DNA from: Granulosicoccus sp.
GTDB taxonomy: Bacteria > Pseudomonadota > Gammaproteobacteria > Granulosicoccales > Granulosicoccaceae
Direction: 5' to 3'
Length of the DNA stretch: 33,562 nt
Assembly (NCBI GenBank): GCA_023300375.1
Contig: JALZWO010000206.1
Location: 1 to 33,562, forward strand
Shown: positions 17,816-26,668 of the stretch, one piece after another
How the letters are laid out: each line of letters starts with the position of its first letter
How positions within the stretch are numbered: position 1 is the first letter of the stretch
Notes under the pieces: generated by a model
What the model saw: the letters and a program-made list of their open reading frames with translations, nothing else
Told to the model about the DNA's origin: nothing
Databases searched by the model: none
Made by a program: the position numbers and the translations under genes

Positions 17816-17987
17816 AGCTGACTACAGGCACCAATAGAATTTCGTACCTTCAATTGCCAGATCATTGAAAATATCAAACGGCAAACGACCCTTGTTCCAT
17901 TGTATTTGTTTACTGCATCAGCTTATCGTTACCCTGACTCGACTCCACACTTTAGGAATGAGTAGGCTGTATAACCACACAGCACAC

Positions 17988-19922
17988 TCACATTTTACCG
18001 ACCATAAATTCATCAAAAAACTCAACTAGTTTGTTCTGTGCTGTGAGAGGTAATACCGTTGCTATGTGTTGGTCCGGTCGGACTACTACCATGCACCCGC
18101 TTGAGCGATCTATGCCTCGCTGCTCAAATACATCGTTTCCGTTTTCAGCATGGAATACTTTCTCGTAATCTCTTAACCCATATTTTCCTTTGGCTGGCCA
18201 TAGGAAGTCAGGTAATTCATCAATTGACAGGTCTTGCTGTTGAAACACGGCATAGACATCTATAACCGAATCAACATCTGCGCCTTCAGGCGTAAATTTT
18301 CGAACGGGAGAAAAGTCCTCGCTCGCAAGAAATTGCACAAGACTGTTTACATCTGAAGAGGACTGCGCAGGATTTTGTTGATTGCCAAAAATGAAAATAC
18401 GCCAACGACCATCCGCTTTGTTCAGATGGCCTAAATGTTGCCGCCCACCATCGGCTACACGAATAGCTTGAGCGGAATGGAATCTTTGGCCAATCTTAAA
18501 CCCGCTCGCTAAATCCTGATTTTCTGCACCGGTGCGTATCATAGAAGGGTTGTACTCGATAGAAGTACCAGCAACAAAACCACTTTGCCTTTCCATGAAT
18601 TTCTCGATGTCGACCGTATTGGTTTTAGTTTGGCTTGCATCGTTGTTTTTTGTAGGGCGAGTAGCCACCAAACTAGACAACTGCCTATCTGCCTCTATTA
18701 GTTGCAATGCGACTTTGCGTCGTTCTGAGGAATAGGTCTGCAATAATTTCGGCTGACTTTTTCCTTGTAAAACTGCAGCGACCTTCCAACCCAAATTAAA
18801 GGCGTCAGGCAACGACGTATTCAAACCCCACCCCCCCTTTGGACTGTGTGTATGACAGGCATCGCCTGCGACAAATGCGCGTGGAATAAGACCTTCAGGA
18901 TTACCAGCAGGGGTATCATCAAATCTATCTGCGACACGTTGTCCAACTTCGTAAATCGACCACCACGCAACTTCCTTAACATCCAATCGATAGGGCTGCA
19001 TAATTTTTTGTGCTCTTGCGATCACATCTTCTGCGGTCAGGTTAAGTTGTGATGCGCGTTGATCTTTCTCTAACAAGCCAAGCTCTATATAAAATCTAAC
19101 CAAGTATCCACCTTCGCGCGGAATGGTCATCACTGCACCGTCTTCTTTGGATTGAATAAAGCTCTTTACTCTGATATCAGGATAATCTGTCACCAACAAT
19201 AGGTCCATGACTCCCCAGGCTTTGTTCGCTGAATCCCCTTCCAAAACTATCGACAAATTTTTGCGAACCGTACTCCTTGCTCCGTCGCAACCCACAACAT
19301 ATCGTGCTCGAACAGTTTCTACTGTGGGAGATTGAGACATATCACTTCGCTCAAAAGTCGCCGTGATTGGGTGTGCGTCTAGCTCTTGGGTGAGTTTGGC
19401 GTCAACATCCAACTTAGTCAGTTGGCGACTGTAATGGGGAACGAGGTGCGTGACTGAATTCTTCATGCCGTCGAGTAACAACTCATGAAGCCGAGCCTGG
19501 TTAACAATCCCATGTGCAAATTCAGAGAGGCCAATTCTCGCATCTGGAATTTTATGTGTACGCTTTATGTTGGCAGGCTGCTCTTTGTTAGGCTCCCAGA
19601 ATGCAGTCTGGTTTAGTAGGTAGGCCTCTTTTACAAGCATCTCACTACTGTTGAATCCTTCCATAATCTCCATTGTGCGACAGGAAATTCCGTCAGCTTG
19701 CCCAAACAGTAGGGGGCCAGATTTTGCATCAACAATACAGGTTTTAATATCAGCAAATTCCGACATTTGCCTTGCCATCGCCAAGCCTGCCGGGCCACAA
19801 CCGACAATTAAAACATCGACTTCTTGAGGTAGATCCAAAACGGGCGGGATAGCGGCCGGCTCACGTACCGAGTCTGGAATTTGATAATTGCCGGGCTTAA
19901 AACCGTTTAGGTGGAATTGCAT
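17988..19922 (-). CDS. FAD-dependent aromatic monooxygenase, MobA/phenol-hydroxylase type
   Basis: The 644-residue flavoprotein has the FAD dinucleotide motif GCGPAG at 41-46 within VDVLIVGCGPAGLAMA. The DG motif is VVGCDGARSTVRKNL, the GD motif is FVAGDACHTHSPKGGWG, and a thioredoxin-like C-terminal domain ends in LPLTAQNKLVEFF. Length and order match 3-hydroxybenzoate 4-monooxygenase and phenol 2-monooxygenase, single-component enzymes that hydroxylate phenols ortho to the OH using NAD(P)H and O2. A GGAG 9 bp before ATG 19922 decides that start over TTG 19937. It is last in the hpa cluster, after a 224-bp gap, so it may feed homoprotocatechuate into ring cleavage by hydroxylating a hydroxyphenylacetate. 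That substrate is inference. Confidence 0.88.
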   Translation of the reverse strand: MQFHLNGFKPGNYQIPDSVREPAAIPPVLDLPQEVDVLIVGCGPAGLAMARQMSEFADIKTCIVDAKSGPLLFGQADGISCRTMEIMEGFNSSEMLVKEAYLLNQTAFWEPNKEQPANIKRTHKIPDARIGLSEFAHGIVNQARLHELLLDGMKNSVTHLVPHYSRQLTKLDVDAKLTQELDAHPITATFERSDMSQSPTVETVRARYVVGCDGARSTVRKNLSIVLEGDSANKAWGVMDLLLVTDYPDIRVKSFIQSKEDGAVMTIPREGGYLVRFYIELGLLEKDQRASQLNLTAEDVIARAQKIMQPYRLDVKEVAWWSIYEVGQRVADRFDDTPAGNPEGLIPRAFVAGDACHTHSPKGGWGLNTSLPDAFNLGWKVAAVLQGKSQPKLLQTYSSERRKVALQLIEADRQLSSLVATRPTKNNDASQTKTNTVDIEKFMERQSGFVAGTSIEYNPSMIRTGAENQDLASGFKIGQRFHSAQAIRVADGGRQHLGHLNKADGRWRIFIFGNQQNPAQSSSDVNSLVQFLASEDFSPVRKFTPEGADVDSVIDVYAVFQQQDLSIDELPDFLWPAKGKYGLRDYEKVFHAENGNDVFEQRGIDRSSGCMVVVRPDQHIATVLPLTAQNKLVEFFDEFMVGKM

Positions 19923-19955
19923 GTCATCATTCTCCAATTAGGGAATATTCAGCCT

Positions 19956-19974
19956 GGCCTAAGTGCTTTAGGCC
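19956..19974. other. Hairpin upstream of the monooxygenase
   Basis: GGCCTAA (19956-19962) pairs perfectly with TTAGGCC (19968-19974) around a 5-base loop. It sits 34 bp before the monooxygenase start inside the 224-bp gap after the FAH gene. No T-run follows on the minus strand, so it may be an operator or mRNA-stability element for a separately tuned monooxygenase gene. Confidence 0.4.
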
Positions 19975-20146
19975 TAACATTTACACTGCTTACATAAAGT
20001 TGATACTAACCAAACCGAATGAGCCAAAAATCCGCCTCGATGTGAGAACCGGGAGGACACTCGATTGGTCGAATAAAACTACCTAACAGAATGATCTGCC
20101 CAACACCAACCCTGCGCTGCCCCATTGATCGCAGCAGCGCTCAAAC

Positions 20147-20998
20147 TCATTTCTCATCTTCTACCGTATTGCGCAGAGTGCCGATACCATTAACCTCAAC
20201 TTCGACGATGTCCCCAGGCTTGAGAAATTGCGGAGGGTCAAGGCGTGCGCCAGACCCTGTCGGCGTGCCAGTAACGATGATATCGCCCGGCTGAAGCGTC
20301 ATAAAGGTTGAGATATATTCTATTTCACGCCGTATTGGATGCATCATGCGCGACAACACATCGTCCTGGCGTATCTCTCCGTTTACACGAGTCACGATAC
20401 GCGCATCATCTAATTGCGCTGGGTCTGTGAATGGAACCAACCACGGGCCGATTGAACCGGAGTTGTCCCAATTCTTACCTTGCGTGACATTGAACTTTGC
20501 ATGCCGAACCCAGTCGCGGATCGTGCCTTCATTACATAGGGTCAGAGCTGCAATGTGATCATAAGCATCAGCCTGACTGATACGACGTCCGCCTTTTCCA
20601 ATCACGATAGCAACTTCGCCTTCGTAATCCAGCTGCGGGCTTTCGGGGGGGCGGATCAGCGGGCAGTTGTGACCCGTAAAACCGGACACGAACCGCGGGA
20701 ACAGTGACATAAATTTAGGTTGCTCGGATCCATCCTTGTACTCGGCGTTCCGGTCTGGGAAATTCACACCGACACACAGGATGCGCCTTGCATTAGGCAG
20801 CACCATTTCGTATTTAAACGTTGTATGCGTGACGGGTTTGCCTTCAGCCGCTTTGGTCAATTCGTCAAGTGCACTCGCTTCTATAACATCAAACAGCGTT
20901 GGCCATTGAGGGAAGGTGTCGTTCAGGGCAATCATCCCTGTATCAGACACGGCGCCGTAAAAGATTTGACCGTCGCTGCTATACGTTGCAAAGTTCAT
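20147..20998 (-). CDS. Fumarylacetoacetate-hydrolase-family enzyme (HpaG-like?)
   Basis: The 283-residue protein is an FAH-fold enzyme. The signature LDYEGEVAIVIGKGG gives the metal-binding EGE pair, FNVTQGKNWDNSGSIGPW is the conserved lid and substrate region, and LQPGDIIVTGTPTGSG and LKPGDIVEVEVNGIGTLRN close the fold. Such enzymes cleave, decarboxylate or isomerise 2-oxo acids from ring cleavage using Mg or Mn. Next to hpaD and hpaE it probably acts as the HpaG-type isomerase/decarboxylase of 5-oxopent-3-ene-1,2,5-tricarboxylate or as an acylpyruvate hydrolase; I cannot choose between them. It is about half the length of two-domain E. coli HpaG. It follows hpaD by 34 bp in the same operon. 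Confidence 0.85.
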   Translation of the reverse strand: MNFATYSSDGQIFYGAVSDTGMIALNDTFPQWPTLFDVIEASALDELTKAAEGKPVTHTTFKYEMVLPNARRILCVGVNFPDRNAEYKDGSEQPKFMSLFPRFVSGFTGHNCPLIRPPESPQLDYEGEVAIVIGKGGRRISQADAYDHIAALTLCNEGTIRDWVRHAKFNVTQGKNWDNSGSIGPWLVPFTDPAQLDDARIVTRVNGEIRQDDVLSRMMHPIRREIEYISTFMTLQPGDIIVTGTPTGSGARLDPPQFLKPGDIVEVEVNGIGTLRNTVEDEK

Positions 20999-21032
20999 CT
21001 ATTGATTTCTCAGAATGGTTGGGAAATGAGGC

Positions 21033-22016
21033 TCACGGCGCGATGATCGGGCTAGCCTGAATATCGGAGTCTTTAGTGTCCACGCCAACGAAGGTTGTAC
21101 CGTGTTTAAACCAACTCTCTGGTGCTTGCGCTCCCCAGAGGGTCTGGCGTTGTGGGTCTTGCAGATCCCACTTGATCGGTTCGAGATCAGGATCGACAGT
21201 CTGATAGTCAGAACAATAAATCTCGATTCGATGACCGTCGGGATCAAGAATATAGAGAAAGAAGGCGTTGGATATGCCATGCCGTCCGGGACCACGTTCG
21301 ATATTATCGACATAGCCAGTAGTTGCCATCAGATCGAGAAGGTCGATGATATTCAGCGGTGTCGGCACCCAGAACGCTACGTGATGCATACGTGGCCCCG
21401 TACCATTGGTAAACGCCATGTCATGCACGCCACCCTTGCGATGCATCCAGGCTGCCCAGAGTTTGTTGCTCTGTTCATCTTCTGTGTATTCGGTGACACG
21501 AAAACCGAAGTCGGAATAGAACGCCACCGACGCATCAACGTCATGACTAAAGCAATTGAAGTGGTCTATTCGCAATGGTTTGACGCCACGATAGAGCGCG
21601 TATTTTTGATGGATAGGTTCTAGTCTGTCCATCGTGTGATAGAACTCGAGTGGAATACCCATATTGTCAGAGGTGAGCAGCGTTTTGCCTTGATACGGAC
21701 GTTCAACCCAACTTGTCGGCCGTCCCTTAGCTTTGAAATACACCTCAGCGCGATCCAGATCATCTTCATCGAAGGTCTTGAACCCCATGACTTCAACTGT
21801 ACCGGGCTGATCTGATTTTTGTAATTTTATACAATGGTGACCACGCTCTTCCATGGCCCGCAAGTAGACATGGGAATCAGTTTCATCCGTGACTTGCAGT
21901 CCAACTATTTGTGTGTAGAACGATTTGGATGCCGCCAAATCGCTAACGTTCAAACACACATGACTCAGCCGGATTGTGTTGAAATCAGGGTAAAGATTGG
22001 GCTTAGGTACGGGCAT
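21033..22016 (-). CDS. hpaD: Homoprotocatechuate 2,3-dioxygenase
   Basis: The 327-residue protein is a type I extradiol dioxygenase with two VOC modules. The metal triad is seen as His152 (RIDHFN), His212 (RMHHVAFW) and Glu265 (GHRIEIY). The stretches RVTEY, WAAWMHRKGGVHDMAFT, NIERGPGRHGISNAFFLY and LYILDPDGHRIEIY closely follow the Brevibacterium and Arthrobacter homoprotocatechuate 2,3-dioxygenases. It opens the ring of 3,4-dihydroxyphenylacetate with O2 to 5-carboxymethyl-2-hydroxymuconate semialdehyde in the cytoplasm. AGGAG lies just before ATG 22016. Its position between hpaE and the FAH gene supports the call; a related catechol substrate is the main alternative. Confidence 0.9.
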   Translation of the reverse strand: MPVPKPNLYPDFNTIRLSHVCLNVSDLAASKSFYTQIVGLQVTDETDSHVYLRAMEERGHHCIKLQKSDQPGTVEVMGFKTFDEDDLDRAEVYFKAKGRPTSWVERPYQGKTLLTSDNMGIPLEFYHTMDRLEPIHQKYALYRGVKPLRIDHFNCFSHDVDASVAFYSDFGFRVTEYTEDEQSNKLWAAWMHRKGGVHDMAFTNGTGPRMHHVAFWVPTPLNIIDLLDLMATTGYVDNIERGPGRHGISNAFFLYILDPDGHRIEIYCSDYQTVDPDLEPIKWDLQDPQRQTLWGAQAPESWFKHGTTFVGVDTKDSDIQASPIIAP

Positions 22017-22124
22017 TGGAGTCTCCTATTAAACGGGGATTACAACCTTTATCTGACCGTTGCTGTATGACGAAAGGTAGTCGGTCACAACTCTGTGCAT
22101 TGGCGGCGAGAACGATCCTCCCGA

Positions 22125-23636
22125 TTAAGATGCTCCCAGCTTGGTAATGGTATGCCGTCCGGTAGCAAAACCAATGTGCTTTTGCTCCATGTAGAACTCG
22201 AACGACCAATCCCCGCCATCACGGCCAATTCCACTGGCTTTGACACCGCCAAACGGGGTTGGTAAGTGACGGACATTTTCAGAGTTCACCCAGATCATCC
22301 CTGCTTCCAACTTGTCAGTGAATCGCAGCGCGCGGGTTAGATCGTTAGTCCAGACATAGCCTGTCAGACCGTACGGAATATCATTGGCTATTTGCAGTGC
22401 TTCTTCCTCAGTCGAGAAAGGTATGGAGGTAAGAACCGGACCAAAAATTTCCTCCTGAGCAATGCGCATTCCGTTGTTCGCAGTAGTAAACAACGTAGGG
22501 CGGACAAAATAGCCTTCATCGCCTACGGTTACACCACCTGCGGCGATGGTTGCACCATCCTGCTTGGCGATCTCAAAGTAACTTGTCACTTTATTAAAGT
22601 GTTCCTCAGTAACGAGTGGCCCAATTTCCGTAGCGGGATCCAACGGGTTACCGACTTTTATGTTGTTAACCCGTTCGATGAGTTTAGCCTCAAACTCCTC
22701 ACGAATAGTGTCTTGCACTATCAGACGCGATGATGATGTGCAGCGTTCGCCATTGATTGAATAAATCATGAAGATCACAGCATCCAGCGCTCGCTCCAAA
22801 TCAGCATCGTCAAAAACAATAACGGGGTTCTTACCACCGAGCTCAAGGTGGTTGCGCTTGAGCGTATCAGCCCCCTGTTTTGTAATAAGACTACCGGTAC
22901 GGCTCTCACCCACGAACGCGATCGCTTTGATCATGGGATGTTCACAAAGCGCTTTACCTGCACCTTCACCAAACCCATTGACCAGGTTCAACACCCCAGG
23001 AGGCAGTCCTGCCTCTTCGGTGATTTCCACCAGAAGACGGGCTGTCAATGGTGAGGCCTCTGCTGGCTTATGCACAACCGTACAGCCAGCCGCGAGTGCG
23101 GGTGCAATCTTCCATGTCGAGAGCATGAACGGCGTGTTCCATGGAGTAATCACCCCAACCGGCCCAATCGGTACGCGCGTGGTGACGTTCATCAACGTGG
23201 GTGATTTAAGATGCCGGCCATCACGCGCCTGCACAACCTGATCAGCGAAGTATCGGAAGTTTTCAGCACCACGCAGAGCCGCTTTGGACATGAATTTATA
23301 AGCTTGACCAGTATCCCAGCACTCACACAGCGCAATCTCTTCGGCGCGTGCTTCAATACCTTCTGCGATATTGATCAGTATTTTCTTGCGCTCCAGTGCC
23401 GGCATATCGCGCCAGTGCCCAAAGGCTTCATGGGCTGCGTTAGCCGCGCTGTCGATATCATCGCTGTTGCCATGTGCAACATCGCAAATGATCGACTTGT
23501 CTACGGGGGAGGTGTTCTGGAACCTACCATTACCACCGACAACGTCGTTTCCCGCTATCCGATTTAAAATACCGGTATCTTGAAAGCGCTCTAGATAGCC
23601 ATGCAATTTTTTTAAATTACTGTCAACAACGTTCAT
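22125..23636 (-). CDS. hpaE: 5-carboxymethyl-2-hydroxymuconate semialdehyde dehydrogenase
   Basis: The 503-residue protein is an NAD aldehyde dehydrogenase. GPVGVITPWNTPFMLSTWK is the cofactor strand, LELGGKNP carries the general base Glu265, and GERCTSSSR carries the catalytic Cys299. The details (VTTRVPIGPVGVITPWN, ENVRHLPTPFGGVKASGIGRDG and FYMEQKHI at the end) match HpaE, which oxidises the ring-cleavage semialdehyde made by HpaD. It is the first gene after the divergent hpaR promoter region; GGGG lies 9 bp before ATG 23636. hpaD follows 108 bp downstream. It ends with TAA, showing that TAA is a working stop codon in this genome. Confidence 0.9.
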   Translation of the reverse strand: MNVVDSNLKKLHGYLERFQDTGILNRIAGNDVVGGNGRFQNTSPVDKSIICDVAHGNSDDIDSAANAAHEAFGHWRDMPALERKKILINIAEGIEARAEEIALCECWDTGQAYKFMSKAALRGAENFRYFADQVVQARDGRHLKSPTLMNVTTRVPIGPVGVITPWNTPFMLSTWKIAPALAAGCTVVHKPAEASPLTARLLVEITEEAGLPPGVLNLVNGFGEGAGKALCEHPMIKAIAFVGESRTGSLITKQGADTLKRNHLELGGKNPVIVFDDADLERALDAVIFMIYSINGERCTSSSRLIVQDTIREEFEAKLIERVNNIKVGNPLDPATEIGPLVTEEHFNKVTSYFEIAKQDGATIAAGGVTVGDEGYFVRPTLFTTANNGMRIAQEEIFGPVLTSIPFSTEEEALQIANDIPYGLTGYVWTNDLTRALRFTDKLEAGMIWVNSENVRHLPTPFGGVKASGIGRDGGDWSFEFYMEQKHIGFATGRHTITKLGAS

Positions 23637-23717
23637 GAGTTATTCCCCACTCGAGCGACTATGTTGACAACCTTTTTAAGGTTGGCAGAATAGTGTGTGT
23701 GGAAATGCAGCATCAAA

Positions 23718-23754
23718 TATACTTAACATAACAACTATTATCATGTTAAGTATA
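23718..23754. promoter_or_regulatory. Perfect inverted repeat, candidate HpaR operator
   Basis: TATACTTAACAT (23718-23729) and ATGTTAAGTATA (23743-23754) are perfect 12-bp inverted arms around 13 bp, in the 161-bp gap between the divergent hpaR and hpaE genes. A second small inverted repeat, CAACCTT-TTT-AAGGTTG, lies at 23668-23684 nearer hpaE, overlapping a TTGACA box (23664-23669). E. coli HpaR also uses two operator sites between hpaR and the catabolic operon, so this layout fits autoregulation and repression of hpaE. Confidence 0.65.
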
Positions 23755-23797
23755 ATTTAATGAACTGTCAACCCCACTGCATTGCCAATGCAGGCGA

Positions 23798-24268
23798 ATG
23801 ACGCTAAAAGCAAGAATAATGAATACCATGGTAAAACCAACCCTCCCATCGACAGAGCGCTCGCTGCCCATTGCGCTGATTCGCGCTCGCGAAGGGATCA
23901 TGAATCCGATTCGAGAGATGCTTTTAAAGACCGGAATCACTGAGCAGCAATGGCGGGTGCTGCGGGCGCTGGCCGAGTACGGACGGATGGACACGAAAAC
24001 CTTGGCACAGCGTTCCAGCCTACTGTTTCCCAGTACAACCCGCATCTCGACCACCCTGCGTCAAAAGGGGTTCGTGACACAAACCCGGGACGACCAAGAC
24101 CGTCGCCGTCAGTTTGTCGAGATCACAATCGAGGGACAAAAAATCATTGACGAGCACACTCCACACGCTGTGCAGATCGTCAGCGATTTTAAAATAAAAC
24201 TGGGCGAAGAAAACTACGAAACCTTGCTTGACCTTCTCGCCATGCTAGACCCTGGAGCCATTGACTAA
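23798..24268 (+). CDS. hpaR: MarR-family regulator of homoprotocatechuate catabolism
   Basis: The protein of up to 156 residues is a winged-helix MarR repressor of the HpaR group. SLPIALIRAREGIMNPIREMLLKTGITEQQWRVLRALAE-type sequence spans the start, MDTKTLAQRSSLLFPSTTRI is the recognition helix region, and TRDDQDRRRQFVEIT is the wing. HpaR dimers repress homoprotocatechuate genes until the aromatic compound binds. It is divergent from hpaE across a region with a perfect inverted repeat. ATG 23798 is the longest ATG start; ATG 23819 is equally possible, since neither has a strong ribosome site. The gene ends 91 bp before the convergent FMN dehydrogenase gene, with no obvious terminator between. 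Confidence 0.88.
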   Translation: MTLKARIMNTMVKPTLPSTERSLPIALIRAREGIMNPIREMLLKTGITEQQWRVLRALAEYGRMDTKTLAQRSSLLFPSTTRISTTLRQKGFVTQTRDDQDRRRQFVEITIEGQKIIDEHTPHAVQIVSDFKIKLGEENYETLLDLLAMLDPGAID

Positions 24269-24359
24269 GCGCGTTGTCTAGCTAGGGTGCCGACACGGCG
24301 ATTTTCAGTCCTTTCGACATTCGTCTAGAACAGCAACTTCACAGAGCCAATATGAATTC

Positions 24360-25481
24360 TTAGCGCAGTACTATATCCTCACTCAGCGATTGCATATCGC
24401 GTAGTCCAAGTTGAGCGAGCGCTATGCTAGTCTCCGCGCTGAATACGTCGACCATCTCAGCCAAGCCGCGCTCGCCACCAGCTGCAATAGCAAACAACAG
24501 TGAACGGCCAAAGAAAACAAAATCGGCGCCCATTGCGTAGGCTTTGACCACGTCTTCTCCGCTGCGAATACCCGAGTCAAAGAACAACGGAAAGTCTGCA
24601 CCCAAGGCCGCTCGAATAGTCGCCAACGCGTGAATGGGCGGCGGCGCACTGTCGAGCTGACGACCACCGTGACTTGACACCTGTATGGCATCCACTCCAG
24701 CGTCGCGCAGTCTGATAGCGTCGTCGCTGTTGAGCACGCCTTTTACCACTAGGTTGCCTTCCCACAATTCACGGATATTGCTTAGCAATTGCCAGTCGGC
24801 ACCTGCTCGGCTAGTAGTTCGGTCAAACTCGCCAAACGCACCACCAAAATTTGCCAATTCAGGTGCACCTTTAAACAAAGTAGACAGAGACCACTGTGGG
24901 TGTAATGCAAAATCTACGAACTGCTGCGGCCCAATTTTAAAAGGCATTTTAAAACCGCGCTTGAGTTCACGTGGACGACGTCCCACTTCTGGCACATCTA
25001 CAGTTAGTACTAGGGTTTTGTAGCCCGACGCAGATGCTCTGTCAATCAGTGCTTTAGAGGCCTCAAAATCACCACTAAAGTACAACTGAAACCAGGCGTT
25101 GCCGTTGGCAGCTTCAATGATGTTCTCCAGCGAAGTAGACGCGGCTGTAGACGCCCCTACTGGCACTTTATGCTTGGCAGCCATGCGCGCCAGCATTAGA
25201 TCAGCGCCGGGTCTAGACAAATTACACATGCCCATTGGGCTAACACCAAAAGGCAGAGCCGCCGTCTCGCCAAACAACTGTACCGCTAAACTTCGGTGCT
25301 CGACGTTTCTGAGAATGCGAGGCTGCAATCGCAGCTCTCGCAGTGCTTGGCGATTGGCAGCTTCACCGTAGCCCTCGCCCGCTGCACCGTCTATATAGTC
25401 AAACACCATCCAAGGTAGCCGGCCCTGCGCAATGCGCCTAGCGTCTTCAGCCGAATGAATGTGTTGTGGCAGGTGCAGCAT
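24360..25481 (-). CDS. FMN-dependent 2-hydroxyacid (sulfolactate?) dehydrogenase
   Basis: The 373-residue protein belongs to the FMN TIM-barrel family of L-lactate, mandelate and glycolate dehydrogenases/oxidases. Visible active-site residues are Tyr29 (FDYIDGAAGEG), Tyr134 (FQLYFSG), Asp162 (LTVDVPEVGRRP), Lys247 (VVKGV), and the His271/Arg274 pair in SSHGGRQLDSAPP. It removes hydride from a 2-hydroxyacid and passes electrons to a carrier or O2. It is the last gene of the sulfonate operon, 19 bp after comE, so the likely reaction is sulfolactate to sulfopyruvate, the substrate of ComDE. That is inference. It occupies the place of SlcC/ComC/SlcD in known pathways; (S)-lactate use is the alternative. 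Confidence 0.85.
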   Translation of the reverse strand: MLHLPQHIHSAEDARRIAQGRLPWMVFDYIDGAAGEGYGEAANRQALRELRLQPRILRNVEHRSLAVQLFGETAALPFGVSPMGMCNLSRPGADLMLARMAAKHKVPVGASTAASTSLENIIEAANGNAWFQLYFSGDFEASKALIDRASASGYKTLVLTVDVPEVGRRPRELKRGFKMPFKIGPQQFVDFALHPQWSLSTLFKGAPELANFGGAFGEFDRTTSRAGADWQLLSNIRELWEGNLVVKGVLNSDDAIRLRDAGVDAIQVSSHGGRQLDSAPPPIHALATIRAALGADFPLFFDSGIRSGEDVVKAYAMGADFVFFGRSLLFAIAAGGERGLAEMVDVFSAETSIALAQLGLRDMQSLSEDIVLR

Positions 25482-25500
25482 TTGAGTCAGCGCTCTGTGA

Positions 25501-26064
25501 TCAGGCGTTTCGTGCTTCTAATGATTTCATAAAACGATCACGAATCACGACAGGGTCCATCGTAATCACGGGTACCTTGATATTGCCAGACTCGCATTTA
25601 CAAACAATAACAGTCATTTTGTTGCTGTCGATCGCTTTTTGCAGTGTGGCTGGTGCTTCTTCAGCCTGACACTCAATTACATTCTCGCAACCGCAAGCTG
25701 TGGCAACCGCAGTCAGTGAAGTTTTCATGCCCGCGTAGGTTGGCTGATCACCAGTAGAGCCATAGCTGCCGTTGTCGATTATCAACAGAATAAAGTTATC
25801 CGCTACATTGTTGGCTATGGTGGGCAACGTGCCAAAGTTTGTGAGCACCGAGCCGTCGCCATCTATAGAGATAACTTTTTCTTTTTGTGCCAGCGCAACA
25901 CCAAGACCAATAGACGAAGACAAACCCATTGTACCGAGCATATAAAAATTGGTGGGCTTGTCACCCATCAGGTGAAGTTCCTGGCTGGGCAAACCGATAT
26001 TGCAAACCACATGGTGATCAGCAAAAACAGGCAGTAGGCTTTTAATGACTTCTGAGCGAATCAT
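25501..26064 (-). CDS. comE: Sulfopyruvate decarboxylase, beta subunit
   Basis: The 187-residue protein is the ThDP-binding half of a two-subunit sulfopyruvate/phosphonopyruvate-type decarboxylase. The cofactor motif is SIDGDGSVLTNFG with the partner Asn in LLIIDNGSYG. FYMLGTMGLSSSIGLGVAL and HVVCNIGLPSQELH are typical of the ComE group. With ComD it decarboxylates sulfopyruvate to sulfoacetaldehyde. I place the start at ATG 26064, two bases after the comD stop, since homologues begin MIRSEVIK-like; ATG 26082 inside comD is also in frame. Phosphonopyruvate or another 3-substituted pyruvate is possible, but the neighbours favour sulfopyruvate. Confidence 0.87.
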   Translation of the reverse strand: MIRSEVIKSLLPVFADHHVVCNIGLPSQELHLMGDKPTNFYMLGTMGLSSSIGLGVALAQKEKVISIDGDGSVLTNFGTLPTIANNVADNFILLIIDNGSYGSTGDQPTYAGMKTSLTAVATACGCENVIECQAEEAPATLQKAIDSNKMTVIVCKCESGNIKVPVITMDPVVIRDRFMKSLEARNA

Positions 26065-26066
26065 GA

Positions 26067-26564
26067 TTAATATCCATTCCAAAAAGTGGCATCAGTCAAA
26101 ATTGCGACTGGCTTGTTACACATAAAGGTGTAGGCGAGAATTGCATCTAACTCTTCTACATCGGCTTCTTTGTGCAGATGATATGTAGGCACATTGATCT
26201 GCGCCAACAGTGCTTTGGTGTGCACCGCCATCTCAGCCTGACAGGCCACTGGTTCGCCAAGCTCACCACGGTAGCTGATCAGCATGGGCAACGGCATTCG
26301 ATAAAACTGAGTCAGTGTCACCAGTGTGTTAATGGTCACACCAATTGCCGTGTTTTGCATCACGATAGCAGAGCGCTTGCCGCCCATAAAAGCACCAGCG
26401 CAGATGCCCATGCCTTCGTCTTCTTTGTTAGACGGAATATGGTAGATACTAGGCTCAGCATCCACTTTTTCAATGACACCTGCCAACTGCTTGCAGGGCA
26501 CTGTAGTAACTAGCTCAATCCGGTGCTTGACCAGATCAGCAACTATTTTGTCTTCGATAGACAT
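26067..26564 (-). CDS. comD: Sulfopyruvate decarboxylase, alpha subunit
   Basis: The 165-residue protein is the PYR-domain half of sulfopyruvate decarboxylase. It holds the ThDP-activating Glu region SNKEDEGMGICAGAFMGG, the start LVTTVPCKQLAGVIE, and FYRMPLPMLISYRGELGEP, a stretch typical of ComD and phosphonopyruvate decarboxylases. It forms the active site together with ComE. GGAGG lies 9 bp before ATG 26564. Upstream, a 110-bp scar of a deleted alcohol dehydrogenase and about 100 bp of non-coding sequence separate it from the SDR gene, but the operon direction is kept. Confidence 0.88.
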   Translation of the reverse strand: MSIEDKIVADLVKHRIELVTTVPCKQLAGVIEKVDAEPSIYHIPSNKEDEGMGICAGAFMGGKRSAIVMQNTAIGVTINTLVTLTQFYRMPLPMLISYRGELGEPVACQAEMAVHTKALLAQINVPTYHLHKEADVEELDAILAYTFMCNKPVAILTDATFWNGY

Positions 26565-26668
26565 TTAAAAACTCCTCCATTTTAAAGACGAATCGCGACC
26601 GGTTTTGGTCCCACTCGACAAATATTTCACCCTGACGCAATGCTGCAATCAGGGCTTAATTTCTAGGC

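Noticed and set aside
17816-17987. Short minus-strand frame reading WNKGRLPFDIFNDLAIEG
   Set aside because: About 25 codons only, no start or ribosome site and no recognised family; too short to claim.
22768-23241. 157-codon plus-strand frame inside hpaE
   Set aside because: It is antisense to a well-conserved aldehyde dehydrogenase and shows no family pattern.
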